DNA of 64,000 nt from assembly GCA_963377175.1 (NCBI GenBank), contig CAUJNA010001524.1:483592-547591 (forward strand), read 5' to 3'. Source of the stretch: Effrenium voratum (Eukaryota; Sar; Dinophyceae; Suessiales; Symbiodiniaceae). The position numbers and the translations under genes were made by a program. The notes under the pieces are model-generated. The model worked only from the letters and a program-made list of their open reading frames with translations, was not told the origin of the DNA and did not search any database. The first letter of the stretch is position 1; each line of letters begins with the position of its first letter. Below, in pieces: positions 24,044 through 31,737 of the stretch.

Positions 24044-24409
24044 TCAATCCGATTCGTTCCAATCAAAATTAGGATCATAGCTCGGTGGGGGAGAAGGTTC
24101 CCGCCACGCCCCATCTGGAACTGAAGACTCCGACGAGGAAGTAATTTCTTCATTCACGAGCTCCGTCGATCCAATGGCTGGTCGTGGATTGCCAAGGCGT
24201 TGATAACCTCGCGTGTTCCAGGCTCGGAATTCCCACACGTGATATGACACGTACGACATGGGCATGACATTGGGGTCCGCAGCTGTCCCCCCGGTGCTGT
24301 CTGCGGGCAAGTACACGTCAAAGTGATATGATTTGCGCCACTCCCGATACGTGGAAGCGTAGTCCGGGGCACGTCCCAGGGTAGCTGCCTCTCTCGATGT
24401 GGTACTCAA
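24044..24409 (-). CDS. Element ORF12: TYREW-family paralogue A
   Basis: 121 codons. The core TYREWRKSYHFDVYLP, then DSTGGT, is shared with the next ORF. The C-terminus is acidic/Ser-rich (EEITSSSESS) and ends PNFDWNESD. Upstream, another frame encodes residues matching the N-terminus of paralogue B (CFAADPLALRF, YFEYHIERG), so a frameshift and a short deletion separate the two halves. This copy therefore lacks its original N-terminus unless frames are joined. Function unknown. Confidence 0.55.
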   Translation of the reverse strand: MSTTSREAATLGRAPDYASTYREWRKSYHFDVYLPADSTGGTAADPNVMPMSYVSYHVWEFRAWNTRGYQRLGNPRPAIGSTELVNEEITSSSESSVPDGAWREPSPPPSYDPNFDWNESD

Positions 24410-24604
24410 AATAGTGCGGGTACATGATAGCCAAATGTGTCGTCACAGTGCTGTTGAAATAAAGCGCAAAGCCAAGGGATCTGCGGCGAAACACTCATGC
24501 CATGACAACCCTGACTGCAATGTGAATGTGTTGAGCAACGCAATGCAAGGCAACTTTTCAAACTGAAGGCGGGACGAATCAACAAAGTCTGTAGTATACG
24601 ACAA

Positions 24605-24868
24605 CTATGATTCACCGCCGCTGATGCCGCAGACACCTGCAATGGTAATGTCCTGGTCGGCGACGAGCACAGGGAGAAAGACACTTCCGTCCATGATGTA
24701 GAAAAGCATGACAGTAATGCTTGCAACTTGTCGATGCAGACCGTGATGGACGAGTAGCCCGTTTTGAAGGGAGCACAGTGAAGGGTCGCCGAGATCTCCG
24801 CATGACAGAAGCGGATGTTGTTCAAGAGCGTTTTGGAGAACGCGTGAGACTGCGTAGATCATCATCAC
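24605..24868 (-). CDS. Element ORF11: 87-aa unknown protein
   Basis: Balanced composition, mildly hydrophobic, with a stretch (ITVMLFYIMDGSVFLPVLVA) that could be a membrane helix or buried strand. A second ORF in another frame (24406-24825) covers the same DNA and is less protein-like (Ser/Cys-rich). No family recognised. Confidence 0.35.
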   Translation of the reverse strand: MMMIYAVSRVLQNALEQHPLLSCGDLGDPSLCSLQNGLLVHHGLHRQVASITVMLFYIMDGSVFLPVLVADQDITIAGVCGISGGES

Positions 24869-24913
24869 GGAACTGGTCAGCGCTGCGTACCGAGCGGCGT
24901 GTGCGCTGAGATT

Positions 24914-25295
24914 TCATGGTGGCCGGGCATGACTGTCCTCGAGGAGAGGGGCTCGCAATGAGGGCATAAACTGTGGGTGAAGAATCACCGGTGGTGGTGG
25001 TGGTGGAGGAGGTGGAGGTGGAAGAAGTCTTGGAAACCGTGGCGGGGTTGGAGGTGAAGCAGTCAATCCAACTGGTCTGTCAAGCAATGTACCAGGCCCG
25101 TGAAACTGTAACCACGTCGGCTGCGCTCCATGGGTCCAAGTTATGAATGTCTGCACATCTTGCTCCAACATGATTTGAACACTCAAACCCGCAAGTCGAA
25201 GAGATAAACGCGGTAGCAGCTCTGCCATGCATGATATCCAAGTCATCAACAACTTCCATGACAACCAACAATGCCCTCAATGTCAGAAATGTCAT
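24914..25295 (-). CDS. Element ORF10/10b: two overlapping small ORFs
   Basis: Frame 1 (25080-25295, 71 codons) has balanced composition (MTFLTLRALLVVMEVVDDLD). Frame 2 (24914-25264, 116 codons) has a plausible first half and a poly-Pro run (over ten Pro) near its end. They overlap almost fully, so at most one frame is coding at each point. A frameshift joining the start of frame 1 to the Pro-rich end of frame 2 is possible. Confidence 0.35.
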
Positions 25296-25468
25296 GAATG
25301 TCTTTCAAGTCCTCACTGCAAAGTATGCCAGCCATGTCATGCAAGCAAGTGAGAAAAGAATCATGCGATCTACCATGTCTGCAATTCAAACCATCTCGTC
25401 AACTTGCAACGCTCACGGAATGCGCTGCCACCTTCCGGGAGTCTTTCGTTCTCTCGATGCAAAGTGTC

Positions 25469-26320
25469 CTAAGCGCGAGCCTCAAGCTGCTGGTAGACCT
25501 TCCAGGCTTGCTTGACTTCCTCTGTGGGCTTCTGAAGGAAACGGGCAATGGTTTTGTAGGTGGGCCTGGAATCCTTGTCCTTTTTCCGTCTGACCATCTC
25601 ATCTAGTTCACCCTGTGTCCATGCCGTGAACGGTTCAAGATGTGCATTGCGAAGGGCAATAGTGAATTCTTGTAGAAGTTCACGAGGTCCATGAACCACC
25701 GTGGGAGATGGACGGAACGATGAAGCACCTGGATGTGGACGAACTGAACCATCCGAATCCGAATCAGGTGTGGTAGGCGATGCCTGTCCTGGTTCACGAC
25801 CGCTGCGAGGGGGAAGGGGAGCAAGAGGTCTTGGCGGTGGTAACCGATCCAACATTGTCTCCGGACGGCGACCAGAAGTGCTGTCAGTGGCATCCCGATG
25901 TGCCGCACGAGGCGGGGATAGTGCAGGTATATAGGTGGAGGAAGTATCCACAGGCCGGGTTCGGATTCGAGTAGGAGTGCGAGACCGATCGGACGAGATG
26001 CGCTCTGTGATGATGCGAGGGCGCAGTCCATGCCTGGAATTCCGTGGAGCCCTGGGAGACACTCGGGTGTCGGACTGCTGGTTTCGCTCTGTCGCCAGGG
26101 CAAAGTTCAGGGTGTCCAGGGCAGTCGCTACTTGGGATGCGAGGACATTGAGTACCGCCACCAGGTTGTTCACGAACTCCACTGAGAACTGCATGGTAAA
26201 TGGAATCACTGCAAGGCCAACCCAAGCAAGAAAGGCTGCGGAACAGCATAGACAACTCATGTTAGCAAGACTGGTGTACATCGGTGTGCTGAGGACCTTT
26301 TGCCGCTGGTTGTCCGTCAA
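25469..26320 (-). CDS. Element ORF9: membrane segment plus Myb/SANT-like C-terminus
   Basis: 283 codons. Residues about 20-65 are strongly hydrophobic (CCSAAFLAWVGLAVIPF, then LVAVLNVLASQVA), suggesting one or two membrane helices. Residues about 70-205 are Arg/Ser/Pro-rich and disordered. Residues about 215-283 look helical: W in AWTQGELDEM, then YKTIARFLQK and EEVKQAWKVY. This resembles the three-helix Myb/SANT pattern, where regularly spaced aromatic residues hold the fold. A membrane anchor joined to a DNA-binding-like domain is odd. The Myb/SANT call is from pattern only. Confidence 0.5.
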   Translation of the reverse strand: MTDNQRQKVLSTPMYTSLANMSCLCCSAAFLAWVGLAVIPFTMQFSVEFVNNLVAVLNVLASQVATALDTLNFALATERNQQSDTRVSPRAPRNSRHGLRPRIITERISSDRSRTPTRIRTRPVDTSSTYIPALSPPRAAHRDATDSTSGRRPETMLDRLPPPRPLAPLPPRSGREPGQASPTTPDSDSDGSVRPHPGASSFRPSPTVVHGPRELLQEFTIALRNAHLEPFTAWTQGELDEMVRRKKDKDSRPTYKTIARFLQKPTEEVKQAWKVYQQLEARA

Positions 26321-26534
26321 CGGTCATATGAAAGACCAGATGGTCGACACGCCGGCATGGCCTTGACTGCCGGTGGGGGCTTTGGCATGAAAGTGCGATG
26401 GTCAGACGTGGAACCAGTGTGGGCAGGGCGGCCAAGAGGACGCCTGTGGTGGCTGCGGCTGCGTGACCGACGCCGATGAGGGTCCCGCTATCGGGATCTT
26501 CTTCTCCGTCTGCGTTCTCTGCAAGTGCTGACAC
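26262..26534 (-). CDS. Element ORF8: small protein with one hydrophobic segment
   Basis: 90 codons. An acidic N-terminus is followed by a long apolar stretch of about 30 residues (GVGHAAAATTGVLLAALPTL) that could span a membrane, then a Ser/His/Arg-rich tail. It overlaps ORF7 and ORF9 in other frames, the only arrangement joining those two. Function unknown. Confidence 0.4.
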   Translation of the reverse strand: MSALAENADGEEDPDSGTLIGVGHAAAATTGVLLAALPTLVPRLTIALSCQSPHRQSRPCRRVDHLVFHMTVDGQPAAKGPQHTDVHQSC

Positions 26535-26826
26535 TCACCGGATGAACGTGACCGGCTGGTTCCATCCGGTTGTCTGAGGTGGCCACAAGCGTGATGGGCA
26601 CCGTTGGATAAGTTGGTCGGACCGATGTGGCCGGCACGGACGGAGGTGCCGATGTTGGTGGGGGTGGCAGTGGTGATTGCCCGTCAGGTGCTGGTGGCGG
26701 AGGAGGCGGCTGCGGATGCCGTTGCTGACCTTCGAGACCTTGGAGTCCAGCCACAAGAATACTGATCTGCGACGAGATGGCGTGCAGCATAAGCCGGCAT
26801 TCTCGTAAAAGGTCACCATGATCCAT
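26488..26826 (-). CDS. Element ORF7: proline-rich protein
   Basis: 112 codons from ATG 26826 (an upstream in-frame ATG lies at 26865). Residues 1-36 form a short helix-prone segment. Residues about 37-60 are poly-Pro interspersed with Ala and Ser. The end is strongly basic (RERRRRRRSR), suggesting nucleic-acid binding or nuclear import. It overlaps the following ORF by 47 nt. Confidence 0.45.
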   Translation of the reverse strand: MDHGDLLRECRLMLHAISSQISILVAGLQGLEGQQRHPQPPPPPPAPDGQSPLPPPPTSAPPSVPATSVRPTYPTVPITLVATSDNRMEPAGHVHPVSVSTCRERRRRRRSR

Positions 26827-27061
26827 TCCAGTGTAGAATATGGCTGGAAAGGAAGGGTGCTTCAATCAGTGGGCAACTCAAACTGCGGAAGCAGCAAGCA
26901 ATGCAACAAACATGCAACAAGCAGCGCCAATACACAATCATGCAGCAACACCACACGCTTTTTTCGGAAGAGGAGCGTCATGATGGATACCATGAAAACC
27001 TGGACACAAACCACGGAGGGCCAGTGCAAAAGGAGGTGCCGGACTGCATTGCCGAAGTCAT

Positions 27062-27769
27062 TCACCAGAACATTCCCACGTAGCTGGGAACCGCAATCGA
27101 TGAGCGGAGTTTCCACCTGCCATCTTTGGCATGAATGCAATCATAGTAGTGGGAAGCAGCAATGTCGGCGTACGTGCCGCCTCGGGGTATAGTGCAATGA
27201 GGTTGGCGGAGTCTTGCAGATCCACCTATGCGTATGGTGCGGTCACAGTGCACTCCCGCGAAATGGGCTGCTGCCTTGACCGCCGCGTCATGAGACTGAA
27301 GGCTGCCTCTGCAGTAGAAGCCCATCGGAGGCAACCACACTTCGTTCCAGTTCGTGTAGTCGCGATTGGGAAGAGGCTGCATCTGCCATTTCGAAGGTCT
27401 GACTCGCAGAATGTTGATGGCAGCATGCATATTGGTATTATGGGCCCAGAAAAACGGCGAGTTCGACTGTGTGCGATGCTTATCAGGTAGCAATCGACGT
27501 GGCTCGAACGAGAAGAGGATCCCGAAGAGGTTCTTCCGGGCGTTCTTCTTGTCGGGCAAGAACTGGTGATACGTCCGTTTGGTCTTGCGAATATAGGGCC
27601 AGCCCTCTTCGCAGATGCCAAGCTGAACAGTCAGTTGTGACGGCAGGGACTCCGGGGAGATCTGGAAATGGCTGGAAATCTCCTTGACTACATGCGCCGT
27701 CCAGGGGCCTGGGTTGCCATGGGGCAATGGAGAAAATGGTAGTTCCGAGACGGACTTCACCCGGCTCAT
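27062..27769 (-). CDS. Element ORF6: 235-aa unknown protein
   Basis: Well-balanced composition with regular Trp, Tyr and Phe, for example TNWNEVWLPPMGFY, indicates a folded protein. No known family is recognised. Its ATG lies inside the coding part of ORF5, with a 287-nt overlap, so it is either started by leaky scanning or joined to ORF5 by a frameshift near 27,769. Confidence 0.55.
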   Translation of the reverse strand: MSRVKSVSELPFSPLPHGNPGPWTAHVVKEISSHFQISPESLPSQLTVQLGICEEGWPYIRKTKRTYHQFLPDKKNARKNLFGILFSFEPRRLLPDKHRTQSNSPFFWAHNTNMHAAINILRVRPSKWQMQPLPNRDYTNWNEVWLPPMGFYCRGSLQSHDAAVKAAAHFAGVHCDRTIRIGGSARLRQPHCTIPRGGTYADIAASHYYDCIHAKDGRWKLRSSIAVPSYVGMFW

Positions 27770-28421
27770 CCTCGATGATGTTGTGGCGATGCGGCATGAG
27801 GCTCCTGTAGACCGTCTCCCAAGATTTCTTCCACTTGTCAGGTTCAGGAAACACTAAGGTGGCAATGCAGGGCAACGTGTAGTAAAGAACATCGTCAATC
27901 AGGATGGCAATTTCCTCAATCCGACAGCCAGTGCGGAGCGTGAAACGATGGCTGCCCAAGGCAGGTACTTGTTGGCGAACAGGGAGATGAAGCAACTCAA
28001 TCTGGTTCACGGGTATCCTGAGGTGAGCAGGCGGCAGTAACGGCGATCGAGGTCTCCTCTGATCATCATGAGCGCGACGACCATCGCCTTTCCACTCTCC
28101 CCAGTCCTCTTCATCCTCAGACATCCCTTGTGGTCCCGGTGTGAGCTTGACCCGGGAGCGACGGGATACAGGAGAGCGGGAACGCCTCCCGATTGCATGA
28201 TTGCGCACCGCTCTGACGTTGGTCGATGAGCTAAGGGCTTGAACATCACGTGAAGAGCTGTGCGCCTGCACATTGTGCTGATGTACAAGGCCGTGTGTCT
28301 GGACAAAGAGCTGCATCTCATTGCCATTGATGAAGTTTGGAAGGTGATCCAGCGTCACTTGGCTCGTGGTTTGGACCGTGCCGTCTGGGAGTAGTAGGCT
28401 GCTAACAACATACTCCGCCAT
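27483..28421 (-). CDS. Element ORF5: 312-aa unknown protein
   Basis: I chose the ATG at 28421 (MAEYVVSS) because the sequence upstream overlaps the RT ORF. Residues about 80-150 are basic and Ser/Arg-rich (RRSRSPVSRRSR) then acidic, and probably disordered; residues about 165-255 look folded. From about residue 218 the ORF overlaps the next one in another frame, and the other frame is the more protein-like. The real product may end by frameshifting into that ORF. TGA-AC-ATG spacing with the RT suggests coupled termination and reinitiation. Confidence 0.55.
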   Translation of the reverse strand: MAEYVVSSLLLPDGTVQTTSQVTLDHLPNFINGNEMQLFVQTHGLVHQHNVQAHSSSRDVQALSSSTNVRAVRNHAIGRRSRSPVSRRSRVKLTPGPQGMSEDEEDWGEWKGDGRRAHDDQRRPRSPLLPPAHLRIPVNQIELLHLPVRQQVPALGSHRFTLRTGCRIEEIAILIDDVLYYTLPCIATLVFPEPDKWKKSWETVYRSLMPHRHNIIEDEPGEVRLGTTIFSIAPWQPRPLDGACSQGDFQPFPDLPGVPAVTTDCSAWHLRRGLALYSQDQTDVSPVLARQEERPEEPLRDPLLVRATSIAT

Positions 28422-28423
28422 GT

Positions 28424-30598
28424 TCAGGTAAGGGGCGCCGCCATGCAAGGGGCCAACACCTCCGAGCCGACTGCATGCAGATACATGAATGACACAACAA
28501 AACGCCCCGACAAGCAATCGCAAGTGAACACCACAAGCAACACAGCAACAAGGCAGCATGCAGATTTTGTCACGAGTCGTCGCCGAACATCACGAAGGAG
28601 ATGCGGATCGAAACCTTTGGCTTCATAAAGGCGTTTGAGAGCGTCAAGTCCAAGTTGTTGCTGAACCGCAGGTTGAGCACCACGTATAATGAGCCACGAG
28701 CGGGAAGACCACGAAGAGTAAGTAAACATCTGATCATTGGCACTCCGGATCCCTTTGATTTGAGAGGGATGATCAGGTAGTTGTGGTGTAATAGTCCTGG
28801 ACGATGAATCACATAGGTAGCCCAGCACTTTGTCATCATTCTGAAACTCAAGCATCACAGGTGGTCGATAAAATTCCAGGGAAAGAAAATTCCTGAGCAC
28901 CGGTGATTGCGGGGCAGAATCACGTAGCAGGATGAAGCGATTGTCGACATAACGCTCGTGCCAGATCACCCCGACATCGGGCATGCGAAAACGTAGAGAG
29001 CACATTGTTTGGTGCCAGAAGAAGTCCTCCACCGTGGCAACCAGATTGCAGAGAGGGGGTGCTGCAGGTGATCCCATAGCGACTCCACGTTCTTGCCGGA
29101 ACAAATAGCCATTGATCTCGAAGTGACTGTTATCAATGACAAAGTCAAGGAGGCATCGAAGATCTTGTTCACGAAAGGTTCGAGGAACCTTAGTTTGACG
29201 GCGCCATTTTCCTTTGAACATACGGCGTCGATGATCTGACTTCAATTCGTACACCGACCATTGTGAGGATCGGCGGAGGCCAACTACTTGATCATAACGA
29301 TGAAGAAGCACCTGTAGTGCCTGATGGAAACGCTCCGTGGGAATGGATGTGAAGAAACCGGAAAGGTCCTGAGACACCAGGTGGATGTATTCGGCGGGAT
29401 CTGTCTTTGACAGCGCGTCCCAAAGCTGTTGGACAAGCTCCTGAACCGAAAGCTGACCTGGTATGTCTGGAAAGGTGACTTTGGTAAGTTCAAATATGAG
29501 GGCGCCGAAGACTGTGAGGAAGGGTGCTGCCCACGTGCGAAAGAAAGAAATGATCGGTCTTGCTTTCTGCCAGTCCTTGGTTGGCTTGGGAAGGATGCGG
29601 GCTGTAGGCAACGGTGCTTGGAGTCGAAGTCCCCACGCGTAACGCTGATGTAGGAGAGAAGGTATCGTAGTGACCACTTCTGAGCGAAAGGATGCTGCAG
29701 ATTCACGACACAGCGAAAAGACTTCTCCCGAGCAAAAGGTCTTGTGCATCAGTATGGCAAACAACGAAGGACAAATCACATGTGCACGAGAGGGAAAATG
29801 ATCCGCTGGAATTACAACCCACGAGGACAGAGAAACCACGGTGCGCTGTAGTGATTCGGATGTCCAGTGAGCACGATCATGAAGGTTGGAGCGATGGGCA
29901 TCAATCAACTGAGTCATAACAGGCCGTAGATCAGTAAGGAGACTGGATCCATGTACATGCCACCGACGAGCTAGTTTGCGAAGCTGTGTGGTAAAACGCT
30001 GATGCAGCATGTCAACATCGCCAAAATATTGATCCTTCATGGACGCGGTCATGATGTCAATGTCGATGTCTGCATTGATGCGTGAGAACTCATCTACCAT
30101 TACTACATGTTCATGTGCACGATGTAGGAGGTGGTCATCAATGTCTGAACAGCGACACGGAAAAGATATGTCAGGAGTCCACCTGCGTTGCCATGTGCGG
30201 TAGTTGTAGATCCTGTCCCCCAAGGTAGCACTGCGAGTTTCCACCACCCGGATCTTTGGAAGAAATAGGGAGGGAAACAAGTCACGATGCGAAGCAACCC
30301 AACGTTGTAACCATGTGCCAAGCTGAGCTTTCCAATTCCGTACATGTAGAGGTGGGAGAAGTAGTTGTGTCAAAGTGCTTGGTGATTGAAGTTGTCGTTT
30401 GTGCATTACCTGGGTGAGGAGCTTCTGTGCCTTAGAACGAAAAGGCTCGTTGACGAAGACGGAGAGTCGTAGGAAGTAGTAGAGCTGAGTAGGTGGAAAA
30501 GCCGCCGACAGTAAGTCTCGCATAGTCTGGAACGACGCACCTGTGTTGGATCCCAGCTGATAAAGAGTGGAGTAATGCGCTTGAATGTCATCCAACAT
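28424..30598 (-). CDS. Element ORF4: reverse transcriptase (Penelope-like)
   Basis: 724 codons. RT motifs appear in order. LPKPTKDWQKARPIIS corresponds to motifs 2/3. QDLSGFFTSIP is motif A with its catalytic Asp (DNA about 29350-29375). ERGVAMGSPAAPPLCN is motif B (about 29068-29095). RYVDNRFIL is motif C (about 28938-28955). Motif C is YVDN rather than YVDD; the first, metal-binding Asp is kept. The GVAMGSP box and the pairing with a GIY-YIG domain are PLE traits. The N-terminal about 260 residues are helix-rich with no assigned domain. After the thumb, the last about 35 residues are Cys/Val-rich and hydrophobic. The stop TGA is followed after two bases by the ATG of the next ORF. The ORF is open throughout and looks intact. 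Confidence 0.85.
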   Translation of the reverse strand: MLDDIQAHYSTLYQLGSNTGASFQTMRDLLSAAFPPTQLYYFLRLSVFVNEPFRSKAQKLLTQVMHKRQLQSPSTLTQLLLPPLHVRNWKAQLGTWLQRWVASHRDLFPSLFLPKIRVVETRSATLGDRIYNYRTWQRRWTPDISFPCRCSDIDDHLLHRAHEHVVMVDEFSRINADIDIDIMTASMKDQYFGDVDMLHQRFTTQLRKLARRWHVHGSSLLTDLRPVMTQLIDAHRSNLHDRAHWTSESLQRTVVSLSSWVVIPADHFPSRAHVICPSLFAILMHKTFCSGEVFSLCRESAASFRSEVVTTIPSLLHQRYAWGLRLQAPLPTARILPKPTKDWQKARPIISFFRTWAAPFLTVFGALIFELTKVTFPDIPGQLSVQELVQQLWDALSKTDPAEYIHLVSQDLSGFFTSIPTERFHQALQVLLHRYDQVVGLRRSSQWSVYELKSDHRRRMFKGKWRRQTKVPRTFREQDLRCLLDFVIDNSHFEINGYLFRQERGVAMGSPAAPPLCNLVATVEDFFWHQTMCSLRFRMPDVGVIWHERYVDNRFILLRDSAPQSPVLRNFLSLEFYRPPVMLEFQNDDKVLGYLCDSSSRTITPQLPDHPSQIKGIRSANDQMFTYSSWSSRSWLIIRGAQPAVQQQLGLDALKRLYEAKGFDPHLLRDVRRRLVTKSACCLVAVLLVVFTCDCLSGRFVVSFMYLHAVGSEVLAPCMAAPLT

Positions 30599-31617
30599 TT
30601 CAGGTCGTAATTGCCGTTGAAGATCCGGATGTAGTCGTCGTCGGAAACGTGTAGCCCGAGTGAGGTGGGAGATGACAACGAATGACGCCGAAAGTCAACC
30701 AGATGCTCACGGAAGCCAATTTTTCGAAGAAGTCTATGTACCCAGGGAGCATTCAAATGCGGACGTAGCAAGTATTGCCACTTGCTTTCCTGGACCCAAA
30801 CCGAGGAAATGGGAAGTTTGATCTCAACCGGAATGGCACAGAAAAGCCAGTAAGTGTTGGATCGCTTCCAGTAGTGAAGTGCAGGTTCGAAGAAGGCATG
30901 GCGTCCCCGAAGTAGTTGTAGAAATTTGCGACTGCGTGAGTGTTCTCGTCGAAGAACATCCTGATCAGTTGCTCCAACGTAGTATGGACTGTGCCATGGA
31001 GAAAGTCTGATGTAGACGCATGGTTGTTGATGGTGACCTGGATCTTGAATGAAGTCATAGAGGTCCGGGAAACGTGTCCGTAGTGAGCGAAGGTGTCTTG
31101 TGTCCGCAAAAGTGGAATGCATGATTTCACACAACAGAGACGTCTTGTAGAAGTGAAGAACCTCGAAAAACGGCGGGACATACCCATAATCTTGAGAAAT
31201 GAGACGCTGCAAGAAACTGATCAATAAATAGGCAGTGCACCGGCACCTGTGAAGTTCATACCTGTTGGCCACAGTGTGATAAGACTGCGACATGGAGTGA
31301 ATCGGGATCTGAAGTGCGATCCGAACCACAACTAGTACTTCCAGAATAAGGCCCAGCCAAGGTAGCCGCTCAACTGACTCATATTCATCCATTGGTATCG
31401 ACGGTGGTGGAAGTCCAGGAAAGCAGTATTGCCAGCACGTAGAGAACATTGTCAACGAGTGCAGAAAGGTATCTAAGGGATGCCATTGTGCAACATCATC
31501 ATAGATTCCACAGCGGCGAAGCTCAGCCAACATGGTGAACATGCAACCAATGAAATCTACAATGTGGCGGCAACAGGAATGCAAGCGGCAATTAACACCA
31601 AGCAATTCACAACGCAA
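30406..31617 (-). CDS. Element ORF3: GIY-YIG endonuclease domain protein
   Basis: 403 codons from the first ATG; an internal start at residue 26 or 29 is equally likely. The centre (about residues 195-275) matches the GIY-YIG fold: VYIRLS as first strand, PYYVGAT as the YIG box, a following Arg/His-rich helix (RREHSRSRKF), and Glu in FFEPALHYW as the likely metal ligand. In PLEs this domain nicks target DNA to prime reverse transcription. The preceding 190 residues have no assigned fold. The last about 64 residues overlap the RT ORF in another frame and look non-coding (Ser/Arg-rich). The functional product may therefore switch frame near 30,598 to fuse nuclease and RT, or the RT may start independently. 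Confidence 0.75.
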   Translation of the reverse strand: MRCELLGVNCRLHSCCRHIVDFIGCMFTMLAELRRCGIYDDVAQWHPLDTFLHSLTMFSTCWQYCFPGLPPPSIPMDEYESVERLPWLGLILEVLVVVRIALQIPIHSMSQSYHTVANRYELHRCRCTAYLLISFLQRLISQDYGYVPPFFEVLHFYKTSLLCEIMHSTFADTRHLRSLRTRFPDLYDFIQDPGHHQQPCVYIRLSPWHSPYYVGATDQDVLRREHSRSRKFLQLLRGRHAFFEPALHYWKRSNTYWLFCAIPVEIKLPISSVWVQESKWQYLLRPHLNAPWVHRLLRKIGFREHLVDFRRHSLSSPTSLGLHVSDDDYIRIFNGNYDLKCWMTFKRITPLFISWDPTQVRRSRLCETYCRRLFHLLSSTTSYDSPSSSTSLFVLRHRSSSPR

Positions 31618-31737
31618 GCAAAGACAAGCACATCATCAAACAAGTGCAGAGCAAGAAGAGGACGGACAAGTTTTGAACCATTCATCAATCATGACACAGC
31701 TGCCACTCCGGGCTCATAAGTGAACGAAGGTAACTGC

